Positions 40,372-48,029 of a stretch of 48,351 bases of DNA are shown one piece after another; position 1 is the stretch's first letter; every line of letters starts with the position of its first letter. A program made the position numbers and the translations under genes. The notes under the pieces are model-generated. The model was given only the letters and a program-made list of their open reading frames with translations. It was not told where the DNA came from and did not search any database. Source of the stretch: a bacterium (GTDB lineage: Bacteria; Verrucomicrobiota; Verrucomicrobiia; Limisphaerales; J093); contig JAKANS010000018.1 in NCBI GenBank assembly GCA_021823625.1, forward strand, positions 1 through 48,351. The letters are read 5' to 3'.

Positions 40372-41505
40372 TCAGCCGGCAAACACATAGACAAGGCGAT
40401 CCGTACACGGCCCATGAAGCCGTCCCAGTGGGTCAAATGACAAGCGCGCCTGGATGCTCCGCGGCGCTTCGAAGAACGCGGCGCCGGAGCCGCGCCGGTT
40501 CACCGCATGGAGCACGCCCAGCGGATCGCCGATCCAAAACGTGCCGTCCGCCTGCCCCACGCCGCCCGCCAGCAGATATTCGCTGCCGGTCGAATAACGA
40601 AACCGGAGCTCGCCTTCCGAAGAAAAACCGCGCACAGAACCGGCCAAGTCCGCCACCACCACCTCGCCCCCTTGGAGAACCGTCGGCGTGGCTTGAACTG
40701 CAGCAGGCAAGGTCTGGCGCCAAAGCGTCGCTTCGGTTTTCAGCGACCAAGCCACGAGTTGTCCGCGCCGGCCCTGGTTGACCACGACGTAGGCCACGGC
40801 CCGGCCTTCGTCCAACACGGGCGCCGCCGCCACCAACGCTCGCCTCGCCCCACGCTGGTCTTCGGGTTCGCGGAAGAACACGCGCTCCTGGCCGCGCGCG
40901 TCCACGCGCACGAACTCCGCGCCCTGTCCGCTACGCACCCGGAGGCAGTAAAGGTTCTCGTCGCGGTCCCCCGCAGCCGCGGCCCGCGGTGAGAGGCCGG
41001 CGTCCCAACCGAATCGCTCCTGGCCGGTCGGTGCTTCCAGTGCGTGAAATCTTCCGCCCCAACTGCTGAACACGACCAGATCGGCCCGCGGCAGGTGCAA
41101 CAGATCAGAGAGGATCCGCGGGTCGCTCGTGCTTGGAACCCCCCGGCGCCAGCGCACCGCCCCGCTCGCGGCCTCGAGCCGGTAAACGCTTCCGGTGTGC
41201 GTGGCGACGAACAGGCTCCGGTCATCGGGATGCACCACCGGCGTGGCGGAGATGCCGCCGGCGAGTTTCACGCTCCACAGCAGTTTGCCGTTGGCCGCGT
41301 ATGCGCGAACGCCGCCCGCCATGTCGGCGATGAACGCCGTGCCGGCCTGGTCGAAGACCACGGCGGCTTGCACGGCGCCTTGAGCCTGCAACCGGCGCAC
41401 AGGTTTTCGCGCCAACCGCACTGCCCGGTCAGACCAGCCGCGGCGCGAGTTATCCCCGCCGGCGGAGCGCCAAACCGAGGATATGCCTGGAGCAGTGTCG
41501 AACAT
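40372..41505 (-). CDS. PQQ-type beta-propeller protein
   Basis: The 377-residue protein has repeated blades with the PQQ-like wording, for example GTAFIADMAGGVRAYAANGK, then LLWSVKLAGG and DDRSLFVATHTGSVYRLEA, then SGAVRWRRG. These are multiple repeats of about 40 residues, suggesting 7-8 blades. No signal peptide is visible in the N-terminus, unless an upstream non-ATG start is used. PQQ-like propellers without a cofactor are often structural, as in BamB. It follows the Tat-exported DUF362 gene by 5 bases, so it is probably part of the same electron-transfer operon and may act as a scaffold or docking partner. Start is ATG 41503-41505. Confidence 0.7.
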   Translation of the reverse strand: MFDTAPGISSVWRSAGGDNSRRGWSDRAVRLARKPVRRLQAQGAVQAAVVFDQAGTAFIADMAGGVRAYAANGKLLWSVKLAGGISATPVVHPDDRSLFVATHTGSVYRLEAASGAVRWRRGVPSTSDPRILSDLLHLPRADLVVFSSWGGRFHALEAPTGQERFGWDAGLSPRAAAAGDRDENLYCLRVRSGQGAEFVRVDARGQERVFFREPEDQRGARRALVAAAPVLDEGRAVAYVVVNQGRRGQLVAWSLKTEATLWRQTLPAAVQATPTVLQGGEVVVADLAGSVRGFSSEGELRFRYSTGSEYLLAGGVGQADGTFWIGDPLGVLHAVNRRGSGAAFFEAPRSIQARLSFDPLGRLHGPCTDRLVYVFAG

Positions 41506-41510
41506 GGGCG

Positions 41511-42743
41511 TCAGGAACCGATTCGCCGGAAGGTGGGCTGGAACTCAAAGCGCGCCGCCTCGAGACCCACTCCGGCGACCTCAAGGTTCGCCACCCGGTT
41601 TTCACCCAAGCCGCGACGGCGGGCGAGCGCGAGCTGATTGGCCCCGTTGACGAAAGGCCAGGTGCGGTCCGGCGCATCCGGGTTGAAACCCATCACCGCC
41701 GCGGCCACGGCGTCGGTGCAGACGGGATTGCGCCCGGCGATCAGCAGACCGGGCCGGGTCACCGAAACCAGGGAGCCGAGCCACCAACCCTCCGCCGTTT
41801 GAATCGTGCTGATGCCGTCGATGACGACCAGGTGAATCGGGAAGGCCGCCGCCAGATCGACGATGAATCGCGGCACGTTGTAGCCGTGGTCGCCTTCAAC
41901 CGATTTACCGGTGAACGTCTCCGTGGAGGTCAATGGCCGGCGCGTGCAATTATGCATCACGCCATTGCGATACCCGACCGCCCGCTCGTCCGGTTGCGTG
42001 CCGAGATCGTCGCCGTAAAGGCTGCTGGGCGGAATGCCGAACAGGTTCTTCATGCCGCCGGTGATGCCCGCCGACACATGGCTCTTGAGTTTGGTGAGCG
42101 ACACGAGGACATCGGTGTCCACATAGTTTCGGTTCACTTCCCAGGCGGTGGCCAGTTCGCCGCGGGGAACTCGGACCGTCGCGTAGGTCTTGAAAGCGCC
42201 GCGGTTCCGCGTGTTCACGAATTGCGTGCGACCGCGCGTCACGCGGTTGAACTCGGCCAGCTTGAATCCATACCCCGCGAACGCCGGCTCGTCCGGCGTA
42301 CGGAACGGCAGTTGGTCGCAGAACACCACCCGGCGCGCTCCGTAATCCACCAGCAGGCTGGCCAGCGCCTGTGCGACCACCGGATGGATGGTGACCGTCA
42401 GCCACAGCGGCACGCCCGCCACGTCCTCCCCCGAGGCGTTCACCAGATTGGTTTTGACGGTCACCTGCTTGTTCTTTACCAGCAGTCCGATGTCCTCCAA
42501 ATCACGCAGGACTCGCGCCAGGACCCGCCGCACTTCCACGAACTCGTAACGCTTGCACAGCCCGATGCTGGTCAACGCTCGTGGAGCCGGAAGCGCGGCC
42601 GTCCCGGTGGCCGGGCCGGTGCTCACGGGCAGCATCGCGGGCAAAGCCACGGCCACCGCCGCGCACTTGAGAAAGTCGCGCCGCGACAAGATCCGGCCCG
42701 GACATCGGGGACCACGGTCGGGTTCGGAGGACATGCCGTTCAT
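41511..42743 (-). CDS. Tat-exported DUF362 protein
   Basis: The 410-residue protein has a twin-arginine signal: SRRDFLKCAAVAVALPA starting near residue 20. The rest shows the DUF362 family layout: VTVKTNLVNA, an internal LKSHVSAGITGGMKNLFGIP segment, VVIDGIST, and the LLIAGRNPVCTDAVAAAVMG motif near the end. DUF362 proteins often accompany Fe-S or redox systems; no cysteine cluster is visible here, so this member is unlikely to carry a Fe-S cluster itself. The Tat signal suggests it is folded in the cytoplasm before export, perhaps with a cofactor. It is 66 bases downstream of DUF302 and 5 upstream of the propeller gene, in a common direction. Confidence 0.75.
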   Translation of the reverse strand: MNGMSSEPDRGPRCPGRILSRRDFLKCAAVAVALPAMLPVSTGPATGTAALPAPRALTSIGLCKRYEFVEVRRVLARVLRDLEDIGLLVKNKQVTVKTNLVNASGEDVAGVPLWLTVTIHPVVAQALASLLVDYGARRVVFCDQLPFRTPDEPAFAGYGFKLAEFNRVTRGRTQFVNTRNRGAFKTYATVRVPRGELATAWEVNRNYVDTDVLVSLTKLKSHVSAGITGGMKNLFGIPPSSLYGDDLGTQPDERAVGYRNGVMHNCTRRPLTSTETFTGKSVEGDHGYNVPRFIVDLAAAFPIHLVVIDGISTIQTAEGWWLGSLVSVTRPGLLIAGRNPVCTDAVAAAVMGFNPDAPDRTWPFVNGANQLALARRRGLGENRVANLEVAGVGLEAARFEFQPTFRRIGS

Positions 42744-42809
42744 ACTGCCCCCCCAGAGAGTCGCTCCAACCCCCGGGGACTGCCACGACTTTGGCGGCCA
42801 ACCACGAGT

Positions 42810-43319
42810 TCAGCGTTCACAGAAAGCGACGAACTCCCATTGCTCCCGCGCCACCGGACCGCCCATGACGTCCGCCACCACACCGCCGAACAAGCGGCCC
42901 AGCAAGCCCGCGTTCATCGTCCCGACCGCGACCTTGCCGTCCGCCTTTTCATACACGGCAATCGTGCAGGGCATCATGACGGACACCTTGCGCGCCTGGT
43001 CGTCGTTGAGGATCCTGGCGGCGTACTGGGCCTGGCAGAGATTCACCAGCCGCACCGGACGCACTTCGCTGCCGCCGTGCTGTTTGACCGATTCGTCCAG
43101 CGGCGTCACGCTGGACACGACCCAGCCTTTGGCCACGGCGTTGTTGGTGATGCGCTGCACGGTTTCCGCCAGGCCGTAAGGGCTGATGTGCTCGCGGAGC
43201 ATTAGCCCGGGCATCAGCGACGACATTGCGACGGCGGTCAGGACGACGCCAGCCACCAAACCGGTGGCCCAGACTAACAGACTTCTTGCTTTCATCGTGC
43301 GTGCGCAGGGTACCTTCAT
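42810..43319 (-). CDS. DUF302 domain protein, membrane-anchored
   Basis: The 169-residue protein has a signal-anchor (LLVWATGLVAGVVLTAVAM) and a DUF302 domain: GLAETVQRITNNAVAKGWVV, ...RPVRLVNLCQAQYAARILND, and VSVMMPCTIAVYEKADGKVA with conserved Cys-bearing C-terminal part ending AFCER. DUF302 proteins are small alpha/beta domains seen with sulfur or redox operons; their function is not established. ATG 43319 is taken as start (4 bases after the cytochrome b stop); ATG 43295 is a possible alternative, eight codons later. Part of the long minus-strand redox run. Confidence 0.75.
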   Translation of the reverse strand: MKVPCARTMKARSLLVWATGLVAGVVLTAVAMSSLMPGLMLREHISPYGLAETVQRITNNAVAKGWVVSSVTPLDESVKQHGGSEVRPVRLVNLCQAQYAARILNDDQARKVSVMMPCTIAVYEKADGKVAVGTMNAGLLGRLFGGVVADVMGGPVAREQWEFVAFCER

Positions 43320-43323
43320 AGCT

Positions 43324-43974
43324 TCAACCGGCGCGGGTTTCCGGGGACGACGGCTTGGGAGGCACGGGAACCGCCTTGGCGGATATGGTCTCCCAACCGG
43401 TCAGCATGGCTTTGAGATTGGAGGTCAACGTCTCGCCCGTTGTGGTGAGATACATGTGGGCAATCAGAAAGGCCAGCAAGGCGAACGCTCCGACCGTGTG
43501 GATCTGGGCGACGCCACCGACGCCATCGCGCAGGAAGCCCTGGGCGGCGAGATCATCGTAGTAGAAGTAGGCCAGGCCCAACAGCCCCTGAATGGGGAAG
43601 ATCAGCAGATTGAGGCTGAGGTAGGTCAGGCGCTGCAGCGGATTGAGCTTCGAGAGCTCGGTCTTCTTGAAGGGATGATGCTCGCCCTGGAAGATGCCGC
43701 GCAGATAGTAATGCACCATTTCCCGAAGATGCCGGCGCGTCGGCGTGTAATGCCGCCACTGGTCCGTGGTGAAGTGCCAAAAGATGGCGAAAGCCACCAG
43801 CACGCCAAACGCCCCGGCCAGCCAGTTGTGAAGCGTGACCGCGCGTTGGAAGCCAAAGAGACTGAACGTGCCGTGAACCTCAAAGCCAGTCACTCCCAGC
43901 AAGATGACCAGTACGGCCTGGCTCCAATGCCAGAACCGGTTGAACCGGGTGTAGATGAGGACTCGTTTGCTCAA
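43324..43974 (-). CDS. Membrane di-heme cytochrome b (FdhI/PhsC-like)
   Basis: The 216-residue protein has about four transmembrane helices, with histidines that can bind two hemes: RFNRFWHWSQAVLVILLGV, TLHNWLAGAFGVLVAFAIF with the next His in WHF, and IHTVGAFALLAFLIAHMYL. This is the architecture of the cytochrome b subunit of formate dehydrogenase or thiosulfate reductase. It would pass electrons from the quinone pool to the octaheme cytochrome encoded just upstream. The start is TTG at 43972-43974, overlapping the upstream stop (TTGA), with a GAGG ribosome site 8 bases before. This is a translationally coupled pair. An ATG in frame further upstream lies inside the cytochrome c gene and is unlikely. 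Confidence 0.8.
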   Translation of the reverse strand: MSKRVLIYTRFNRFWHWSQAVLVILLGVTGFEVHGTFSLFGFQRAVTLHNWLAGAFGVLVAFAIFWHFTTDQWRHYTPTRRHLREMVHYYLRGIFQGEHHPFKKTELSKLNPLQRLTYLSLNLLIFPIQGLLGLAYFYYDDLAAQGFLRDGVGGVAQIHTVGAFALLAFLIAHMYLTTTGETLTSNLKAMLTGWETISAKAVPVPPKPSSPETRAG

Positions 43975-45725
43975 GCTTTGCCTCGCTTTCGCCAGCAGTA
44001 AAACCGCAGACCTCCATGCACTACGACCGCGCCCAGCGTCCCGAGAGAGGCCAGCCACCCCGACCAGTCCAGGACACGGTTGCGATCCCGCGCCGGCAGG
44101 TAGAAGCCGCCCAAACCGGCCAGCCGGCTCCCCGCAGGGCGGTGGCAGTCGGCGCATTCCAGGGACTGTTCCTTGGGCACGACCATGTGGGGCAGCGGCC
44201 AATACATCATGGTCTGAATCCACCCGTAGCGGCCGCTGTAGGGGAGCCCCGCGTAACGCATGCCAGCTTCGATGGCCTGGGGCCACTGGTAGGATTTCCA
44301 ATAGGCGCGGTCCGCGTTTGTGCCGCTGGGAAACAGCTTGGGCACGATCAACAGCTTGTTGACCGGGTCGTAAGGCTGGATGCCGCGATGAATCTTGACC
44401 GGCCAGATGCGGGCCTGCGGGTCGTGGTAGCCGCCTTCCAATTCGTTGATGCGGACGACCGGCTTGGACAAGTCCAGGCGGTCGGACTCTCCATGCGTGG
44501 CACCGGTTTGCGCGCCGGAAAGCGTGTCATCAATCCGGTCGCCTTGAACCATCTGACGCAGGTGATTGTTGAACCAGGCGTACTCGGGCACGGCCTTCCA
44601 CGCCCAGATGAATGACCCTTTCATGCCGTCATAAACCACCACCTCGGGCGCGCCGTCACTCGACGCGGCAGTGTCCGAGGACACCCGGGCCTTCTCCACC
44701 AAGGGCTTGCCGGCGGCATCCAGCCGGCCGGCCTGGGACCAATCCCACCACATCTTGGTCGGCTTGGCCCGCGCGAGCAGTGGAATGTGACAGGTTTGGC
44801 AGGCCACCTTGTCCGTGTGGTCGTTCAGCTTGGCTTGATGCCGATGCGGCGCGTTGCCGTGGCAGGACTCGCACCCCAGCGCGCTTTGCGGCACCCCGCG
44901 CATGACGAACTCGCGTTTTTCGTAGCCGGCATGGTCGTAGTATCGGCCCGCAATCTGGTGATTCACCGTGGTGTGGCATTCGGTGCAACTGAAGTTCGCG
45001 CCGCTGGCGTTCATGTGAACATCCACCGCCCGCTCCGGTTTCACCAGCGAGGCATCCAGGACACCGTGCTTGACGCCCTCGCTGCCGCCCCCAAAGAAAT
45101 GGCAGCCTCCGCAGGTCGCTCGTGACGTGCGTCCGACGTGGCGGGCCACCTCGCCAAGGTCCGGCGGCGCCACCATCTTGCCCGATCCCTTGGGCCACTC
45201 TTTTGCGACATTATTCGGATGACCGGCATCGGTGGGAAACTTGTGATAGGTGCCGGTGGTGTCATGGCATACGAGACAATCCACGTTCTGTTCATTGGTG
45301 AAATCGAAACGCTTGTCCTTCCAGCCGTAGCCAGCGTGGCAACTGGTGCAGCGCGGCTCGTTGGAATCCACGGCGAGACAGTAATTGTTGACCACGCCCG
45401 CGCCCTTGCCAATCCAGTGGTTGGTGCCGGTTGTGTCTCCGCCCGCCCGCGCCCGCCACGTCCAGTGCGTGGTCTGCATCATTTGCTTCGCCGCCTCGGT
45501 GTGGCAGCTCAGGCAGGCGGTGGTGACTTCGGGGCCGCTCTTGAATTCCGTCTTCAGCGCAGCGAAACGTTCGTGGTTCGCCGTGGACTGCTTTCGTGGA
45601 AGCGTGGGATTGCTTGAATGTTCCGCCTCGAGTCCGGCGGGTGGAGCCAGGATCAATGCTAGCAGCAGCCGGAAACCAGGCTTGCAGACACGGGCGTTGT
45701 TCGTTCGCGTTTCTGGATAGCCCAT
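43971..45725 (-). CDS. Octaheme c-type cytochrome, tetrathionate reductase (OTR) family
   Basis: The 584-residue protein has an N-terminal signal (LLLALILAPPAGLEAE) and eight CxxCH heme sites: ACLSCH, RCTSCH, DCLVCH, TCGGCH, SCTECH, GCESCH, ACQTCH and ECADCH. Conserved OTR segments (for example DRNRVLDWSGWLASLGTLGA, near a C-terminal transmembrane anchor) support the octaheme tetrathionate reductase family. Characterised relatives reduce tetrathionate, nitrite and hydroxylamine. The start ATG 45723-45725 is preferred over TTG 45740. The C-terminal hydrophobic segment (ASLGTLGAVVVHGG) anchors it in the membrane near the cytochrome b partner. Its stop overlaps that partner's start. Confidence 0.88.
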   Translation of the reverse strand: MGYPETRTNNARVCKPGFRLLLALILAPPAGLEAEHSSNPTLPRKQSTANHERFAALKTEFKSGPEVTTACLSCHTEAAKQMMQTTHWTWRARAGGDTTGTNHWIGKGAGVVNNYCLAVDSNEPRCTSCHAGYGWKDKRFDFTNEQNVDCLVCHDTTGTYHKFPTDAGHPNNVAKEWPKGSGKMVAPPDLGEVARHVGRTSRATCGGCHFFGGGSEGVKHGVLDASLVKPERAVDVHMNASGANFSCTECHTTVNHQIAGRYYDHAGYEKREFVMRGVPQSALGCESCHGNAPHRHQAKLNDHTDKVACQTCHIPLLARAKPTKMWWDWSQAGRLDAAGKPLVEKARVSSDTAASSDGAPEVVVYDGMKGSFIWAWKAVPEYAWFNNHLRQMVQGDRIDDTLSGAQTGATHGESDRLDLSKPVVRINELEGGYHDPQARIWPVKIHRGIQPYDPVNKLLIVPKLFPSGTNADRAYWKSYQWPQAIEAGMRYAGLPYSGRYGWIQTMMYWPLPHMVVPKEQSLECADCHRPAGSRLAGLGGFYLPARDRNRVLDWSGWLASLGTLGAVVVHGGLRFYCWRKRGKA

Positions 45726-45736
45726 ACGCGCACGCT

Positions 45737-45934
45737 TCAACCCTTTATGTGACCTTGCCGCAACCGGACCTCAGCCTGCAACCAGTGTTCCAGGTCGCGG
45801 CCTTCCGGTCGGTCTTCCTGCTCCCAAAGGTAATAGGCGCAAACCGCGATTGGGTCGATGGTCGGGGCCCCGATTGGCGGATCGGCCACAGGCTGCGTTT
45901 CGTGCGGCTGTCCGGGCTTTGGCTTCTTTCTCAT
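45737..45934 (-). CDS. DUF2934 small protein
   Basis: The 65-residue protein has a Pro/Lys-rich N-terminus and a compact DUF2934 helix pattern: IAVCAYYLWEQEDRPEGRDL then EHWLQAE (compare A..LW...GRPEGRDLEHWL.AE). These small helical proteins are found widely in proteobacteria and Verrucomicrobia, and their role is unknown. It lies 11 bases upstream of the octaheme cytochrome gene, so it is probably in the same transcript. It could be a regulator or accessory factor of the cytochrome operon; that is inference only. Confidence 0.7.
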   Translation of the reverse strand: MRKKPKPGQPHETQPVADPPIGAPTIDPIAVCAYYLWEQEDRPEGRDLEHWLQAEVRLRQGHIKG

Positions 45935-45973
45935 GTGGGGGGTGTTTTGTGATGTGGCTAATGGAAGTGCGTT

Positions 45974-46192
45974 TCACACTGCATGGGACGCGACCTTGGG
46001 CAAGGTGTGATTGGTGTTACGGGTTCGGCGGATGCGGGTGTGCGACGGGCGTGGAGCAGTCGCAGCAGCTCGTTTCCCCCGGCTGTGGTGTGGGCAGGCG
46101 CGAGCCGCGTGAGCTGGAAGGAGGGCACCCGGCTGCGCCTTCCCAAAGATCAGGACGCAGCCCATCATCGGCAACAAGAACAGGATGCTCAT
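45974..46192 (-). CDS. Small hypothetical ORF with hydrophobic N-terminus
   Basis: The 72-codon frame opens MSILFLLPMMGCVLIFGKA, a hydrophobic segment that could span the membrane. It continues with a basic, Pro/Arg-rich tail that has no recognisable pattern. The ATG is five bases after the stop of the upstream receiver-like gene, a spacing that suggests translation, but the tail composition looks more like out-of-frame reading, so a frameshift is possible. If real, it would be a small membrane protein of the redox operon. Confidence 0.3.
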   Translation of the reverse strand: MSILFLLPMMGCVLIFGKAQPGALLPAHAARACPHHSRGKRAAATAPRPSHTRIRRTRNTNHTLPKVASHAV

Positions 46193-46197
46193 AGGGT

Positions 46198-46767
46198 TTA
46201 TTGAAGCTGTGCGGAGTCAGACCAAGGTAAGACCTCTCTGCATTCGTTTGTCGGTGGTTCCGCCAAACCGACCGCCAGCTCCGCAAGAGGGTCGTTCTGG
46301 TGTTGGCCCATTAACGAGCAGCGTTTCACCCCCAAGTATTTCATGTGACCCTTTCGCGCCAGGTTACGGACATGGGTTTCCGTTTCGGCGAATCCGGCTT
46401 CGGGGTAAGGGCGTGAATTCACCCATCCAATCGCCGCGTGCCGACCTCGCTTGGCCGCCACCCATGCGTCCGACCACCTCATGACCCCGGGCGGGAGTCC
46501 AGCGGACCCGGCTTGGCAGAAGACCACCAGATCGGCCGCTTGTGCTTTGAGCGCGGCAGCGCTGGCCAACAATGGTTCATCGAGGTCGGCGAACAAGCAG
46601 GTATGCCACTCCTGGCGACACCCCCGGCAGAAGTCATCCAAGAGGGCGGTCAGATGCCAGAGGCAGACGAACGCCGATTCGTTTTGATGAACCATCAGAA
46701 TCCGAACCGTTTTAGCCGTCCGGCTCGTCCATGTTTTGCGGATTGGTCTTGGGTGGGGCCAGGTCAT
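46198..46767 (-). CDS. Receiver-like protein of unknown function
   Basis: The 189-residue protein starts within the ATGA that also ends the thioredoxin gene, so the pair are translationally coupled; this favours ATG 46767 over the internal ATG 46695. An alternating alpha/beta pattern (TVRILMVHQNESAFVCLWHL, LVVFCQAGSAGLPPGVMRW, HAAIGWVNSRPYPEAG) looks like a flavodoxin/receiver-type Rossmann fold but without the phosphoacceptor aspartate and lysine of a true receiver. I recognise no family name. Context places it between thioredoxin and the octaheme cytochrome genes, so a regulatory or sensory role for that operon is possible but unproven. Confidence 0.5.
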   Translation of the reverse strand: MTWPHPRPIRKTWTSRTAKTVRILMVHQNESAFVCLWHLTALLDDFCRGCRQEWHTCLFADLDEPLLASAAALKAQAADLVVFCQAGSAGLPPGVMRWSDAWVAAKRGRHAAIGWVNSRPYPEAGFAETETHVRNLARKGHMKYLGVKRCSLMGQHQNDPLAELAVGLAEPPTNECREVLPWSDSAQLQ

Positions 46768-47126
46768 ACGTTGGGGGTGAGAGGATCATGACTAACCACA
46801 GCCTGAACCGCCTTCGCCAGCACACTCGCCAATTGCACGCCCACGAAGCGCTGCACGACCTGCCCATCCTTCATCAGAATCAGCGTTGGAATGCTCAGGA
46901 TATCATACCTCACCGCCAAGTCCGGGGCATCGTCCACATCGACCTTGCCGATGACGACGGTTGCTCCCACGCGGTTGACCAAGTCCTCAAGGATGGGAGA
47001 CTGCATTTGACATGGCCCACACCACGGCGCAGAGAAGTCCACCAGGACAATCCCGGTGGCGGTTACGGCGTCGAAGGAATGCGCCTCCAGCGTCATGATC
47101 GTTGGCGATGCGGATAGAGTGCTCAT
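46764..47126 (-). CDS. trxA: Thioredoxin
   Basis: The 120-residue protein has the active site WCGPC (Cys36, Cys39) in VDFSAPWCGPCQMQSP and the family's cis-Pro loop in DILSIPTLILMKDG, with VGKVDVDD-like strand (KVDVDDAPDLAVRYD) between. It reduces protein disulfides in the cytoplasm; no signal peptide is seen. ATG 47124-47126 is the likely start; the in-frame ATG 24 bases earlier adds eight residues. The stop overlaps the start of the receiver-like gene. It heads the long minus-strand run leading to the octaheme cytochrome. Confidence 0.9.
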   Translation of the reverse strand: MSTLSASPTIMTLEAHSFDAVTATGIVLVDFSAPWCGPCQMQSPILEDLVNRVGATVVIGKVDVDDAPDLAVRYDILSIPTLILMKDGQVVQRFVGVQLASVLAKAVQAVVSHDPLTPNV

Positions 47127-47297
47127 GCGTTCAAATAGCCAACTCCCCATCCGCAGCTTCCATGCCGAACCCGGAGCGCTGGCGGGTCAGTCGGGTTTGC
47201 CCCATTTTCCCAGGCCGATGAAGCCCAAACGCGGTCTGGGGCGGGAATCCAGGACGCGAGCCGTTTCTTCCGGGCGTTGCTTGCAGTGTTGCCGCAA

Positions 47298-47322
47298 CGT
47301 TGCAGCGCGTTTCAATGCAACG
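47298..47322. promoter_or_regulatory. Inverted repeat upstream of the thioredoxin-led operon
   Basis: CGTTGCA (47298-47304) and TGCAACG (47316-47322) form a 7-base inverted repeat with 11 bases between. Further GTTGC and GTTGCA words lie around it (47277-47330), so there is a cluster of similar half-sites about 175 bases upstream of the thioredoxin gene. This could bind a regulator of the operon, or be chance. The remaining 47127-47540 stretch holds no gene that I can see. Confidence 0.3.
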
Positions 47323-47540
47323 GTTGCATCCCTTCCTGGGTTCTTTCGACTTTGTAATGGGTAAACGGGCATAAGGCCGAGGAAAAGGGCTGTTAAGAAT
47401 GAAGTGATCGGAGCGTTTGGGGGGCTGTGGGCCGGCGCGGGTATTCGCTGGTGGTACCGCTTCGCGCCGGACTGCGCGCCGCCGGGTGGCGGGCTTGGGG
47501 AGAATTCGCCAAGGAGCGATCCGACCGGCAAGCTGGCCCG

Positions 47541-48028
47541 GTGCATCTTTCCGACAACGAACTGCAAAAGCATTATCGGCTGCTGCGAGGCATCGAGTCG
47601 CCCTGGCCGGTCCAAGAGGTGAACCTCGAGCTCAGTGAGAAGCGCGTGGAAACCGCCCTGGCCTGGAGCGAAGGCGCCACGGCCAAGGGTCCGGTCGGCG
47701 GCCAGGGCTGCACGCTCTACGACTACGCGCCGGAACGCACCTGGCGGCATCTGGACACGATGCCGTTTGAAACGCGGCGGCGGGCGCGGGTGCCGCGGGG
47801 GGACTGCGCCGCCGCCGGCTCAAGCCGCTGATCCAGGTGGCGCGGATGCTCCAGGCGCATCTGGAAAACCTTCTGACGTATTGGCGGCATCCGATCACCG
47901 ACGCCGGGACGGAGGGATTGAACTCGAAGATTCAGCTGATCAAATCCAACGCCCGCGGCTTCCGCAGCTTCGCCAATTACCGGATTCGCATCCTGTTCTT
48001 CTGCGGCAAGCTCGACCTTTACCCTTGA
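47541..48028 (+). pseudogene. ISL3-family transposase, internally deleted
   Basis: The frame from GTG 47541 reads the ISL3 N-terminus (LSDNELQKHYRLLRGIESPW, APERTWRHLDTMPFET, then RARVPRGDC), including the zinc-finger region, where most cysteines are lost (KGPVGGQGC). At about 47808-47815 the sequence jumps frame and continues with the C-terminus: LLTYWRHPITDAGTEGLNSK, then RGFRSFANYRIR and the typical ending KLDLYP-stop. The middle with the DDE catalytic residues is missing and a frameshift separates the halves. It is therefore a defective copy that cannot transpose by itself. Confidence 0.75.
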
Positions 48029-48029
48029 T

